Counted from the stretch's first letter, positions 1 through 7,347 are shown. The stretch is 9,809 nucleotides of DNA from Flavobacteriales bacterium UBA7382 (GCA_002469765.1 DKNS01000106.1:737-10545), one strand, 5' to 3'. Notes: a model not told the origin generated them from the sequence alone. Program-made: numbers and translations.

Positions 1-405
1 CTCAAGTGGGGTGACTTCAACGAGGATCTGACCCTCATCTCCTTGCCTGGGAAAAGGAACAAGAGTGGGAGGAACAGGATTGTCCCGGTGTCTCCTTTCA
101 TCTCACAACACCTCCAAGCAGCGGAGAGGGAGAACAACATCTTCACTGGTACCAGGACACCACACAACCGGTATTACTTCAGCACGCTGTGGTCGAGATA
201 CAAGGAGCAGTCCTGCTTGATTGAAGACAACCAAACACTCTATTCATTCAGACACACAGGGGCCATCGATGTCTTCCAAAGGACAGGCTCTCTCACCAAG
301 CTGCAGCAAGTGATGGGGCACAGCAACATGACAGTCAGTCTTGGGTATCTGAGAAACCTAGAGCTCCCAACTCTCACCATGGAGGACATGCCGAGGTTGG
401 CTTAG
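1..405 (+). CDS. Tyrosine-type site-specific recombinase/integrase, C-terminal part (5' end outside window)
   Basis: The reading frame is open from base 1, so the gene starts upstream; the TTG at 43 is internal, since the residues before it (LKWGDFNEDLTLISLPGK) fit the beta-strands of the catalytic domain. Visible catalytic motifs are the second Arg in 'YSFRHTGA' (Arg codon 250-252), the His in 'VMGHSN' (319-321) and the nucleophilic Tyr in 'LGYLRN' (346-348). A Lys/Arg-rich hairpin ('GKRNKSGRNR') lies where the family has its beta-hairpin lysine. Tyrosine recombinases cut and rejoin DNA through a 3'-phosphotyrosine and integrate or excise elements, or resolve dimers. The first catalytic Arg and the DNA-binding N-terminus are off-window, so type (phage, island or conjugative element) cannot be decided. 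The R-M gene starts nine bases after the stop, suggesting co-transcription and that both belong to one mobile unit (inference). Confidence 0.9.
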   Translation, partial: LKWGDFNEDLTLISLPGKRNKSGRNRIVPVSPFISQHLQAAERENNIFTGTRTPHNRYYFSTLWSRYKEQSCLIEDNQTLYSFRHTGAIDVFQRTGSLTKLQQVMGHSNMTVSLGYLRNLELPTLTMEDMPRLA

Positions 406-414
406 CTTCGAAAC

Positions 415-3400
415 ATGGGTCTATTCCAAAAATCCGTTCTCCGGAAACACCTCGCATCGCAAGATGCCGAGGCATGCCAAGCTGCCTACGATTTGTATGT
501 ACATCACTTTCACAATCCCAGGATGCAAGCGGAAATCCGAGGCATGAAGGAAGAGGAGTATCAAGATGGATTTCTATCGGACCTCTTTGTCAAAATTCTT
601 GGCTATACCAAGAGACCTAATGAGGGATACGATCTCATTAGAGAAAAGAAGAATGAAACGGATAGCAAAAAGGCTGATGGAGCAATCCTTAGGCCTGACG
701 GATCTGTGATTGCCATCATTGAGCTGAAGGGTGCCGACACCAAAGACTTGTCTAAGGTCAACGATCAGGCTTTTCGGTATCAGAAAAACCATCCTGATTG
801 CCCTTACGTCATTACTAGCAATTTTGAAAAACTTCGATTTTTCATTGACAACGCCGTAGAGCACGAAGAATTTAACCTCTTTACTCTCACTCAAGAGCGG
901 TTCTCGCAGCTGTGGATATGCTTGCAAAAAGACAATCTGCAAGGCGACCTACCCAAAAAGGTCAAAGTCGAGAGCTTGCTGGAAGAAGAGAAGGTCACCA
1001 AGAGATTGTACAAGGACTACTCAGCTTTTAAAAGTGACCTCTGGCAAGACATGTGCCGGAACAACTCCGAAGCCGATGAACTGGAATTCTACAAGAAGAG
1101 CCAAAAGCTCTTAGATCGTTTCCTGTTCATCTTCTTTGCCGAAGACAAGGGGCTCTTACCGCCTAACAGCATCAGCCTAATCGTTGAACAATGGAAAAAG
1201 CTGAAGAAGATGGATGAGTACAAACCGTTGTACAGCGTTTTCCAGAAGCACTTCGGATACATGAACGATGGGTTCAAAGGCGAGAACTACGATATACACG
1301 CTTACAACGGTGGTCTATTCAAAGCCGACCCCCTTTTGGATGATCTGACCATCAGCGATGACGTTTTAGAGAAGCATGTACTCAAACTCACTGAGTACGA
1401 TTTTGAGACTGAAGTGGATACCAACATCCTTGGTCACATCTTCGAACACAGCCTGAATGACATTGAGAATGTGCGTGCAAAATTGGCCGGTGAGGAATTA
1501 GACAAGAGCAAAACCAAGCGCAAGAAAGATGGGGTGTTCTACACGCCCAAGTACATTACCAAGTATATCGTTGACAACACCGTCGGCAAACTCTGTGAAG
1601 AAAAGAAGGCGGAAATCAGCATAGATGAAGAAGAATATGCCAAAGACCGAAAAGGAAGGAGATCCGTCACCCTCAAAAAACTAGATGAACAGTTAAAGCA
1701 ATATCGTGATTGGCTTCTGAAACTGACCATTTGCGACCCAGCCTGTGGTTCGGGAGCATTCCTCAATCAAACATTGGAGTTTCTGATGGCCGAACACCGA
1801 TATGTGGATGAGTTGGAAAGCCAACTCTTGGGGTATGCCATGGTGTTTCCAGATGTGGAGAACCACATTCTGGAACGCAATATCTATGGCGTGGATATTA
1901 ACGAGGAAAGCGTGGAGATTGCTCGCCTTTCGCTGTGGTTACGCACTGCCAAAAAAGGCCGTAAGCTTACTTCACTGAGCAGTAATATTAAAGTGGGTAA
2001 CTCTCTGATAGATGACCCAGAAGTAGCTGGTGAATTGGCCTTTAACTGGCAGGAACAGTTTCCAACGGTCTTTGAGAAAGGTGGCTTCAACGTGGTGATT
2101 GGGAATCCGCCTTATCTGCGGGTGCAGGGCCTCAAAGAACACTATCCTAATCTAACAGAGTATTATCAAAAAGCTTTTCAAGCGGCAACGGGTAATTATG
2201 ACATTTATGCGCTATTTATTGAGCACTCTTATGATTTGATAAACAAGAGAGGAGTTGTCTCATTCATTTTGCCTCATAAGTTTCTCATTGCCGATTTTGG
2301 GATAGGAATTCGACGGTTCTTAACCAAAAGGAAAGCGGTTTCTGAATTAATCCACTTTGGATCTGAAATGGTATTTCATGATGCGTCAACTTACACCTGC
2401 ATCCTAAACCTAACTAGAACTGATAAAGCATCGTTACGATTTAGAAAAATCAGTCCCAAGGAGCTTTTTGACCTCGCTAAGTTTGATTCTGTTGATTATC
2501 AAAGTCTCTCAGAAGATCAATGGCAGTTAACAGGCAAAGCATTGTCGTCAATTCTCGGCAAGATTGAATCTCAACCACTTCGATTGAAAGATGTCTTTTC
2601 AAGATTTGTTCAAGGAATAATTACCGGGAAAGATGCTGTCTATTGCGTTAGCGGTGAGTTTGAGGGCGACAAATTGAAGATTTACGACGAACACGGAGAC
2701 AGTCATCTGATTGAAATAGCCTTGTTAAAACCACATTTACGAGGACAAGACGTGAACAGGAACGTTCAGTTGAGAAATAAAGAATGGTTGATCTTTCCGT
2801 ACAGGCTGGAGGGAGGAAAGGCAAAACTCTATTCAGAGGAAGAGTTGCAAAAAATTGCTCCCAAAACATTAAAATATTTGAGGGTCTATGAAGGTACCCT
2901 TAGAGGAAGAGAGCGCGGTAAGTTTGATAATTCGGAGTGGTTCCAATTTAGCCGAAATCAGGCGATATCAGTTCTGGAACAACCGAAAATCATTACTCCT
3001 GAAGTTTGTTTAGGTGGCAGCATGACCTACGACGAGGGCAATTACTATCACAATAGCAAATGTCACACATTGCTCCTCAAGAAAGATGCACAGTACTCGT
3101 ACTTATCAATACTGCCTTTCATCAATAGTTCTATTTTCTGGTTTTATCTGCAGCAGAGGGGAAATGTACTTCGAGGGGGATATGTTGGGGTAAAAAGAAA
3201 GGTCCTTGAATCGTTTGCAATTCCTCATTTCAGCAAGGTAGATGTCGATATTTTCACGGAATCATCTCTCCGACTAATTGAGGTGAATGGAGCCTTACAG
3301 ACTATCATCGATGAGCTACTCACTCTGTTGTCTGCCAAATTTCCCATCGACAAACCGACTAGAAACTTGCAAAACTGGCCAGAATTGAATTTTCAAGGCT

Positions 3401-3600
3401 TTTTGGCGGAGCTCAAAAAGAAGAAGGTCAAACTCAGCCTTGGTGAAGAAGCCGAGTGGCTCACACACTTCAATAACAAGAAAACCGAAGCCAACGCCAT
3501 ACGATTGGAGATAGATCGTATCGATAAGCAGATAGACCAAATGGTATACGAGCTGTATGGGCTAAGTGAGGAGGAGATTAAGATTGTGGAAGCCAGTTGA
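415..3600 (+). CDS. Type IIG-like restriction-modification enzyme: PD-(D/E)xK nuclease, N6-adenine methylase and specificity domain in one chain
   Basis: This is a complete 1061-residue protein with three parts. (1) An N-terminal HsdR_N-like nuclease: 'KKADGAIL' with Asp88, then 'IELKGA' with Glu103 and Lys105, then 'QAFRY' with Gln118, the D-ExK-Q pattern of type I/IIG nucleases. (2) A gamma-class methylase: SAM motif I DPACGSGAF at 441-449, acidic motif 'YGVDIN' near 492-496, catalytic NPPY at 564-567. (3) A C-terminal target-recognition region of Eco57I/TaqI type (about 650-950), followed by a charged coiled-coil-like tail ending 'YELYGLSEEEIKIVEAS'. Such enzymes methylate adenine in their site and cut unmodified DNA, so no separate S subunit is needed. 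The recognition site cannot be read from sequence. The start at 415 lies nine bases after the recombinase. DNA from about 2150 to 3330 is noticeably more AT-rich than the N-terminal part, as is common for exchanged recognition domains. A BREX PglX methylase is less likely because the nuclease motif is intact. Confidence 0.93.
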   Translation: MGLFQKSVLRKHLASQDAEACQAAYDLYVHHFHNPRMQAEIRGMKEEEYQDGFLSDLFVKILGYTKRPNEGYDLIREKKNETDSKKADGAILRPDGSVIAIIELKGADTKDLSKVNDQAFRYQKNHPDCPYVITSNFEKLRFFIDNAVEHEEFNLFTLTQERFSQLWICLQKDNLQGDLPKKVKVESLLEEEKVTKRLYKDYSAFKSDLWQDMCRNNSEADELEFYKKSQKLLDRFLFIFFAEDKGLLPPNSISLIVEQWKKLKKMDEYKPLYSVFQKHFGYMNDGFKGENYDIHAYNGGLFKADPLLDDLTISDDVLEKHVLKLTEYDFETEVDTNILGHIFEHSLNDIENVRAKLAGEELDKSKTKRKKDGVFYTPKYITKYIVDNTVGKLCEEKKAEISIDEEEYAKDRKGRRSVTLKKLDEQLKQYRDWLLKLTICDPACGSGAFLNQTLEFLMAEHRYVDELESQLLGYAMVFPDVENHILERNIYGVDINEESVEIARLSLWLRTAKKGRKLTSLSSNIKVGNSLIDDPEVAGELAFNWQEQFPTVFEKGGFNVVIGNPPYLRVQGLKEHYPNLTEYYQKAFQAATGNYDIYALFIEHSYDLINKRGVVSFILPHKFLIADFGIGIRRFLTKRKAVSELIHFGSEMVFHDASTYTCILNLTRTDKASLRFRKISPKELFDLAKFDSVDYQSLSEDQWQLTGKALSSILGKIESQPLRLKDVFSRFVQGIITGKDAVYCVSGEFEGDKLKIYDEHGDSHLIEIALLKPHLRGQDVNRNVQLRNKEWLIFPYRLEGGKAKLYSEEELQKIAPKTLKYLRVYEGTLRGRERGKFDNSEWFQFSRNQAISVLEQPKIITPEVCLGGSMTYDEGNYYHNSKCHTLLLKKDAQYSYLSILPFINSSIFWFYLQQRGNVLRGGYVGVKRKVLESFAIPHFSKVDVDIFTESSLRLIEVNGALQTIIDELLTLLSAKFPIDKPTRNLQNWPELNFQGFLAELKKKKVKLSLGEEAEWLTHFNNKKTEANAIRLEIDRIDKQIDQMVYELYGLSEEEIKIVEAS

Positions 3601-3622
3601 TGCGGGGCCATTCTTCAAACCC

Positions 3623-3659
3623 AAGCTTGGCGGGGGTCTTTGATGGTGTAGGTATGCTC
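3623..3659 (+). repeat. Intergenic repeat copy 1 (37 bp), upstream of the lipase gene
   Basis: This block matches 5558-5594 at 31 of 37 positions by eye, including an unbroken 19-base identity (3632-3650, GGGGGTCTTTGATGGTGTA). Weaker similarity (GCTGAnCA) follows after a small gap. It overlaps a 10-base palindrome CCAAGCTTGG at 3621-3630. Function is unknown. It may be a 5'-leader element of the following secreted-protein gene or a relic of minus-strand coding sequence (see findings). Confidence 0.8.
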
Positions 3660-3823
3660 GCTGAACAACAAGCCTAGTTCATTCGTCTGGGAGCACCTCA
3701 GGGTTGTCGTTGCAGCAATCCCGACCTGGGTATATGCCCGGGCACTCAACTTCTTTCAACCTGTCCTGTAGCATTTGCTCTCTCTTGATTTCTGCGGTTA
3801 CCTTAATCTCCAAACCACGCCTC

Positions 3824-5524
3824 ATGAAACGCTTGCTGCTTCTTGTCTTGATTTTAGCCTGTGTCAACGTCTGGGGACAACGACCTCTTCACCCTCTTGG
3901 ATCGGGGGACATTCTTTCCAACCGTGGAGGCGGGGTGGAATTGCCGTATCCCATGCTGTTTGTGCACGGCTTGAACGGGAATGCCGGCAGTTGGAGTGAA
4001 ATGTCAGAATGGTTGTCCACGGCTGTGGGGGATGCGGTCGACCTCGAGTTTTGCCTTAATGGAGATGGTTACTTGAGCTCCAGTGATTTGGACGATGACC
4101 TTGTGAGCTTCATGCCAGCGAATTTGCAACCTACCAACCTCTATGTCCTAAACTTCAACTGCACGTCTGGCGGCGTGTGCAGCAGTTTGTCAAGTGTCAA
4201 TGGGTACAGCAATCAGTCGGGCATTTACAAGCAAGGTGAAGCCATCGGCATGGCCATCTCTAAGGTTCTGCAGTCCACTGGGAAGTCTAAGGTGATTTTG
4301 GTTGGGCATAGCATGGGTGGGGTGGCGTGCCGTGAGTACTTGCAGAACGAGGAGCATTGGGGGACAACGACGCACCGTGTGGCCAAGCTGTTGACTTCTG
4401 GCTCACCGCATGTTGGTTTTGATTTGGGATCGAAGATCTTCAAGGATGGGGGCTTGTTTCAAGGCATTGATACGGATTCGGAGGCCGTCCGAGACCTGAA
4501 GAACAGGCACACCGGATTCCTGGAATGGGTGCCCGGCGTGTTTTTCTGGGGCGGACAGGAAGACCAAGATTACATGTACGACGACATCTTCTATTGGCAC
4601 AATGTGGATTGCAATTCAAATGGGATTGTGGGTGAGACGGTGGTAGGACTGAACGAACGAAACATGCCCAACGATTTGGAGTTTTCGTCGCTCTGGGACA
4701 CCTACGACCTTGTCGTGACACCAGATGCGGCGAGCTACAACTACACCGGTGAAAGTTCTGGTGGCGAAAACCTTTGCAGCGTCTTGTCTAACGGGTGGAA
4801 TGGCGAATTTCACTGTGAAAGCTGGGGGTGGAATGTGCCTGGCGGGATAACCTTGGGACACAATGAACTCCCTGAACAGCTTATTGAGACGTTGTGGGCA
4901 CTTGATGAAGCCGACGACTACGACAACAGCTATGACGTGGAACAGGGCTTGGTTTACACAGGCTTCATCACGCCTCAGGCAGACAATGGCCCTTATATGG
5001 ACGATTGGGATGACTACATTTTGACAACCTCAGAAAGTGGAACGTTGACGGTGACAGCCAGTTTTTCCGATGAAGCCCTGGGCTCCGACATGTACATATA
5101 CAACGTTTCCAACGGCCAGTACATCGAATCTGTGTCGCAAGTGGCGGCGGATGAATTCCTAGAGGTCAACGTCGGCCCAGGCCAGTACATCATTGAGTTC
5201 AGCGGCAACGTCAGTGAAGAAGATCTGTTGGGGCAGTATTGGTTCATGTGTGAAGTTTCCGACCTCAGCGCGGTCCACGGGCCGGAATGCCCAAGTGCTT
5301 CCATCTTTCCAAATCCCTCCACTGGGTTTGTATCGATCGGGTCGCGTCACGGCGCCGCCTCTCAGCCCATCCAGGTCTACGACGTCTTGGGGGCCTTGGT
5401 TTGGAAAGGTCTAGCCCAGGGTTCTGAGCCGGTGGACCTGTGTCTGTTGGAGCCGGGCAGATACATGGTTCGGATGGAGGCCTGCGGGACAAAGCGAACC
5501 CTACCACTGCTCATTATGGATTGA
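3824..5524 (+). CDS. T9SS-secreted alpha/beta-hydrolase (lipase/esterase, PGAP1/triacylglycerol-lipase-like) with C-terminal sorting domain
   Basis: The 566-residue protein starts with a clear signal peptide (MKRLLLLVLILACVNVWGQ). I chose ATG 3824 over the in-frame ATG 3704 because the longer form would bury this signal 40 residues inside. The hydrolase has an oxyanion motif 'FVHGLNG' (His48-Gly49) and nucleophile elbow GHSMGG (Ser163). The likely acid is Asp295 in 'YDLVVTP' and the likely His is His346 in 'LGHNELP'. 'DCNSNGIVGE' before the acid resembles a calcium-loop pattern. About 363-470 looks like a PPC-type beta domain ('DDWDDYILTT.SGTLTV'). The end (about 493-566) is a type A T9SS sorting domain: 'IFPNPSTG', 'VYDVLGALV', 'LEPGRYMVRM'. 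The protein is expected to cross the outer membrane by T9SS, with the tail removed, and to act on ester substrates outside the cell. Substrate is unknown. It is flanked by two copies of a 37-bp repeat. Confidence 0.9.
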   Translation: MKRLLLLVLILACVNVWGQRPLHPLGSGDILSNRGGGVELPYPMLFVHGLNGNAGSWSEMSEWLSTAVGDAVDLEFCLNGDGYLSSSDLDDDLVSFMPANLQPTNLYVLNFNCTSGGVCSSLSSVNGYSNQSGIYKQGEAIGMAISKVLQSTGKSKVILVGHSMGGVACREYLQNEEHWGTTTHRVAKLLTSGSPHVGFDLGSKIFKDGGLFQGIDTDSEAVRDLKNRHTGFLEWVPGVFFWGGQEDQDYMYDDIFYWHNVDCNSNGIVGETVVGLNERNMPNDLEFSSLWDTYDLVVTPDAASYNYTGESSGGENLCSVLSNGWNGEFHCESWGWNVPGGITLGHNELPEQLIETLWALDEADDYDNSYDVEQGLVYTGFITPQADNGPYMDDWDDYILTTSESGTLTVTASFSDEALGSDMYIYNVSNGQYIESVSQVAADEFLEVNVGPGQYIIEFSGNVSEEDLLGQYWFMCEVSDLSAVHGPECPSASIFPNPSTGFVSIGSRHGAASQPIQVYDVLGALVWKGLAQGSEPVDLCLLEPGRYMVRMEACGTKRTLPLLIMD

Positions 5525-5551
5525 GGAGGGTAACAACCCGGGGTATTTTTG
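5521..5551 (+). promoter_or_regulatory. Bacteroidota-type promoter (-33 TTG, 20-bp spacer, -7 TATTTTTG) for the dockerin-like gene run
   Basis: TATTTTTG at 5544-5551 is an exact match to the Bacteroidota -7 consensus TAnnTTTG. A TTG at 5521-5523, overlapping the lipase stop codon, lies 20 bases upstream, within the 17-23 range usually given for the -33 element. Transcription would begin near 5556, leaving a leader of about 130 nt that contains repeat copy 2. A weak hairpin (GGGT-AACA-ACCC, 5528-5539) lies between the boxes and might help end lipase transcription. Confidence 0.5.
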
Positions 5552-5557
5552 TCTTTG

Positions 5558-5594
5558 AAGTTTCGAGGGGGTCTTTGATGGTGTAAGTGTGTTC
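5558..5594 (+). repeat. Intergenic repeat copy 2 (37 bp), in the predicted leader of the dockerin-like gene run
   Basis: Same orientation as copy 1 at 3623-3659, and 31 of 37 bases agree. The 19-base core is identical (5567-5585). The three differences to the right of the core are all transitions. Copy 2 begins almost exactly where transcription from the 5521-5551 promoter should start, about 128 bases before the next start codon. Confidence 0.8.
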
Positions 5595-5685
5595 TCAAGC
5601 TGACCATGGAGTACTTGCCTGTTTTGAACCATGGTTGAGGTCATTGGTCTGAGAGTGCGTATCTTATGTGTCCAAATTGACGGAC

Positions 5686-6444
5686 ATGAGAAGAGTTTTT
5701 GCAATAGGGATGATGTTCTTTGGCTTGAGCGCTTTGGCGCAGGACCAAACGTATCCCAATCCTCTGCCTTACAACCCTGACAGCAATTTGGATGGTTTCA
5801 TCGGCATCGATGACCTTCTCGACCTCTTGGCACTTTACAACACCTTGTATCCAGACTCCTTTTCTGGGGATGAGACGGGTGCCATTTTGGACCTTGGCAA
5901 GATGGCTTTTAATGAGTGCTTCAATACGCTGGAGTCGATGGGGCCTAAATGGCGGGTCATGACACACCGGGATTTTAGAAAGCACTTTACTTTTTTACTG
6001 GAGCGAGGAGACCAGCTTTATAACATGGATTCAGAGGGATCGTGGTGTTTCGAAGGATGGGTTTTGTCTCCAGCCTATACCCCTAACAGGTCTATATTTT
6101 GGTGGTGTTATGGGGATGTTGATTACTACGGCGATCCAGACTCAACAGAATATATGGGCAACTATTACAGTGTCTGGGGAGGAAGTAACTATCAAAACCA
6201 ACCACACGTTGAGCGCATTTTCGACGATTACGATGAAGAAAGGGATTTGTTTATCAAAAAGCGCTGCTTCGCGGTTACGGAATTGAAGCCTCAAATGTCC
6301 TACCAAGTCCTTATTGACGCAGAACTGCAACAACTTGTATCAGCCACCTCGGACAGCCTGAACAACGGTTGGAATCTTCAAGGAAACGCCTCCCAAAGTT
6401 CATCAGGAGATTGGCACCAAACGATCTGGCGCTGGGCTGAATAA
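5686..6444 (+). CDS. Secreted protein with N-terminal single EF-hand/dockerin-like motif, paralogue A
   Basis: The protein has 252 residues from ATG 5686. An in-frame ATG at 5668 would only add six residues before the basic start of the signal peptide (MRRVFAIGMMFFGLSALAQ). Just after the predicted cleavage site comes 'PLPYNPDSNLDGFIGIDD', a 12-residue calcium-loop pattern with Asp32, Asn34, Asp36, Gly37 and Asp43, followed by a leucine-rich helix 'LLDLLALYNTLY', as in one half of a type I dockerin. The rest (about 75-252) is aromatic-rich with no domain I recognise; it shares an FW (138-139), an 'NYYSVWG' stretch and a Trp...AE ending with paralogue B. No T9SS sorting tail is visible, so the final location (periplasm, surface or medium) is open. 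It is first in a run with gaps of 11 and 9 bases to the next two genes, so probably an operon. Function unknown. Confidence 0.8.
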   Translation: MRRVFAIGMMFFGLSALAQDQTYPNPLPYNPDSNLDGFIGIDDLLDLLALYNTLYPDSFSGDETGAILDLGKMAFNECFNTLESMGPKWRVMTHRDFRKHFTFLLERGDQLYNMDSEGSWCFEGWVLSPAYTPNRSIFWWCYGDVDYYGDPDSTEYMGNYYSVWGGSNYQNQPHVERIFDDYDEERDLFIKKRCFAVTELKPQMSYQVLIDAELQQLVSATSDSLNNGWNLQGNASQSSSGDWHQTIWRWAE

Positions 6445-6455
6445 CAACACATGAC

Positions 6456-7112
6456 ATGAAACACTTAACCACATTTCTCACCATGGCCATCACCCTCACT
6501 GGGTTGGGCCAGCAGATGCCCTACAATCCCGATGCCAACGGAGATGACTTCGTTGGGGTGGATGATGTCCTTGGAGTTCTTGGGGTGTACGACACTGCTT
6601 TGATGCAGCCAGACTTGCAGTGTGATTACGAGGGGACAGATTTAGAAGAGTTTATAGGAGACCTCTTCAGTTCAAACATCATTCTTGACTCCCTTATTGT
6701 GGAATACTACTTCAACGAACAGTTTGAAGCGTTCATCCCAGGCTGCCCAGACCCTCAGATTATGGAGGTGGTGTTGAATAGATCAATCACCATGCAAGGC
6801 AATAGCTACCTCGAAACGTATGGAAATGGAACCAAGTTGCGATTGACAAGTAGTTATCTTGGATATCAAAGGGAGTTGGAATTCTGGTTCTTTGATACCG
6901 GAACCTACAAGCTTGGTTATTATGATGCTGAGGCCGGTGAGCTCACTAATTACGCGGTTTGGAGCTACACAGGCTTCGAACCCATTCCTTTCCCTGAAAG
7001 CTGGACGCTAGATAGCACAGGCATTACAGTTTCCTGGGAGGGCTGGTCCGATGACTTCGCAAACAACTGCGACTCTTTTCGCATCATTCCCTTCTGGCAC
7101 GAAGCCGAATGA
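6456..7112 (+). CDS. Secreted protein with N-terminal single EF-hand/dockerin-like motif, paralogue B
   Basis: The protein has 218 residues from ATG 6456, eleven bases after gene A. A signal peptide (MKHLTTFLTMAITLTGLGQ) is followed at once by 'MPYNPDANGDDFVGVDD', with loop positions Asp26, Asn28, Asp30 and Asp37, then 'VLGVLGVYDTAL', closely matching gene A. The mature remainder (about 60-218) looks beta-rich. It shares with A the 'FW' (143-144), then 'NYAVWS' about 20 residues later, and the ending '...FWHEAE' against '...IWRWAE' in A, so the C-terminal parts are probably distant homologues too. Two cysteines (56 and 97) could form a disulfide outside the cytoplasm, with a third at 205. There is no T9SS tail and no recognised enzyme motif. 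A calcium-stabilised secreted structural or binding role is possible but is inference only. Confidence 0.8.
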   Translation: MKHLTTFLTMAITLTGLGQQMPYNPDANGDDFVGVDDVLGVLGVYDTALMQPDLQCDYEGTDLEEFIGDLFSSNIILDSLIVEYYFNEQFEAFIPGCPDPQIMEVVLNRSITMQGNSYLETYGNGTKLRLTSSYLGYQRELEFWFFDTGTYKLGYYDAEAGELTNYAVWSYTGFEPIPFPESWTLDSTGITVSWEGWSDDFANNCDSFRIIPFWHEAE

Positions 7113-7121
7113 GTGACTGCC

Positions 7122-7340
7122 ATGAGACAAAGCCTCACAATTCTGCTTGCGGCCTGCACCTTGAATGGTCTTGCGCAATTCGAGCCTCAACAGTACCCCT
7201 TTCCGTACAATCCTGACTACGACGGGGATGGCATGGTGTCCATGACAGACTTCCTCGAAAGAACGTGGTTTTGCCCGACTTCATCACACTCACCCCCACT
7301 AAATTGTGAAGAGTTTGTTTGGCCTGCTGTACTGCCCTAG
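7122..7340 (+). CDS. Dockerin-like secreted paralogue C, probably truncated/degraded
   Basis: The reading frame gives 72 residues from ATG 7122, nine bases after gene B; a GTG at 7113 is a less likely start. It has a signal peptide (MRQSLTILLAACTLNGLAQ), then 'PFPYNPDYDGDGMVSMTD', the same calcium-loop pattern as A and B (Asp32, Asp34, Asp36, Gly37, Asp43). After 'DFLE' (about base 7260) the resemblance stops. The expected leucine-rich helix is replaced by 'RTWFCPTSSHSPP', which looks like non-coding or frameshifted sequence, and the 150-200-residue C-terminal part is missing. A +2 frame from 7256 reads 'RKNVVLPDFITLTPTKL' to a stop at 7307-7309, perhaps a fragment of another gene. A deletion joining the gene start to unrelated DNA is the simplest explanation. 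A genuinely short secreted peptide cannot be excluded. Confidence 0.55.
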   Translation: MRQSLTILLAACTLNGLAQFEPQQYPFPYNPDYDGDGMVSMTDFLERTWFCPTSSHSPPLNCEEFVWPAVLP

Positions 7341-7347
7341 ATCATCA

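Noticed and set aside
3621..3630. Palindrome CCAAGCTTGG as terminator of the R-M gene
   Set aside because: It is a short stem with no loop and is followed by CGGGGG rather than a T-run.
3761..3775. TAGCATTTG as a -7 element for the lipase
   Set aside because: It has three bases between TA and TTTG instead of two, and no -33 partner was found.
3704..3823. In-frame 40-residue N-terminal extension of the lipase from ATG 3704
   Set aside because: It would place the signal peptide beginning MKRLLLL at residue 41; the extension lacks secreted-protein character, and its complementary strand looks more like coding sequence.
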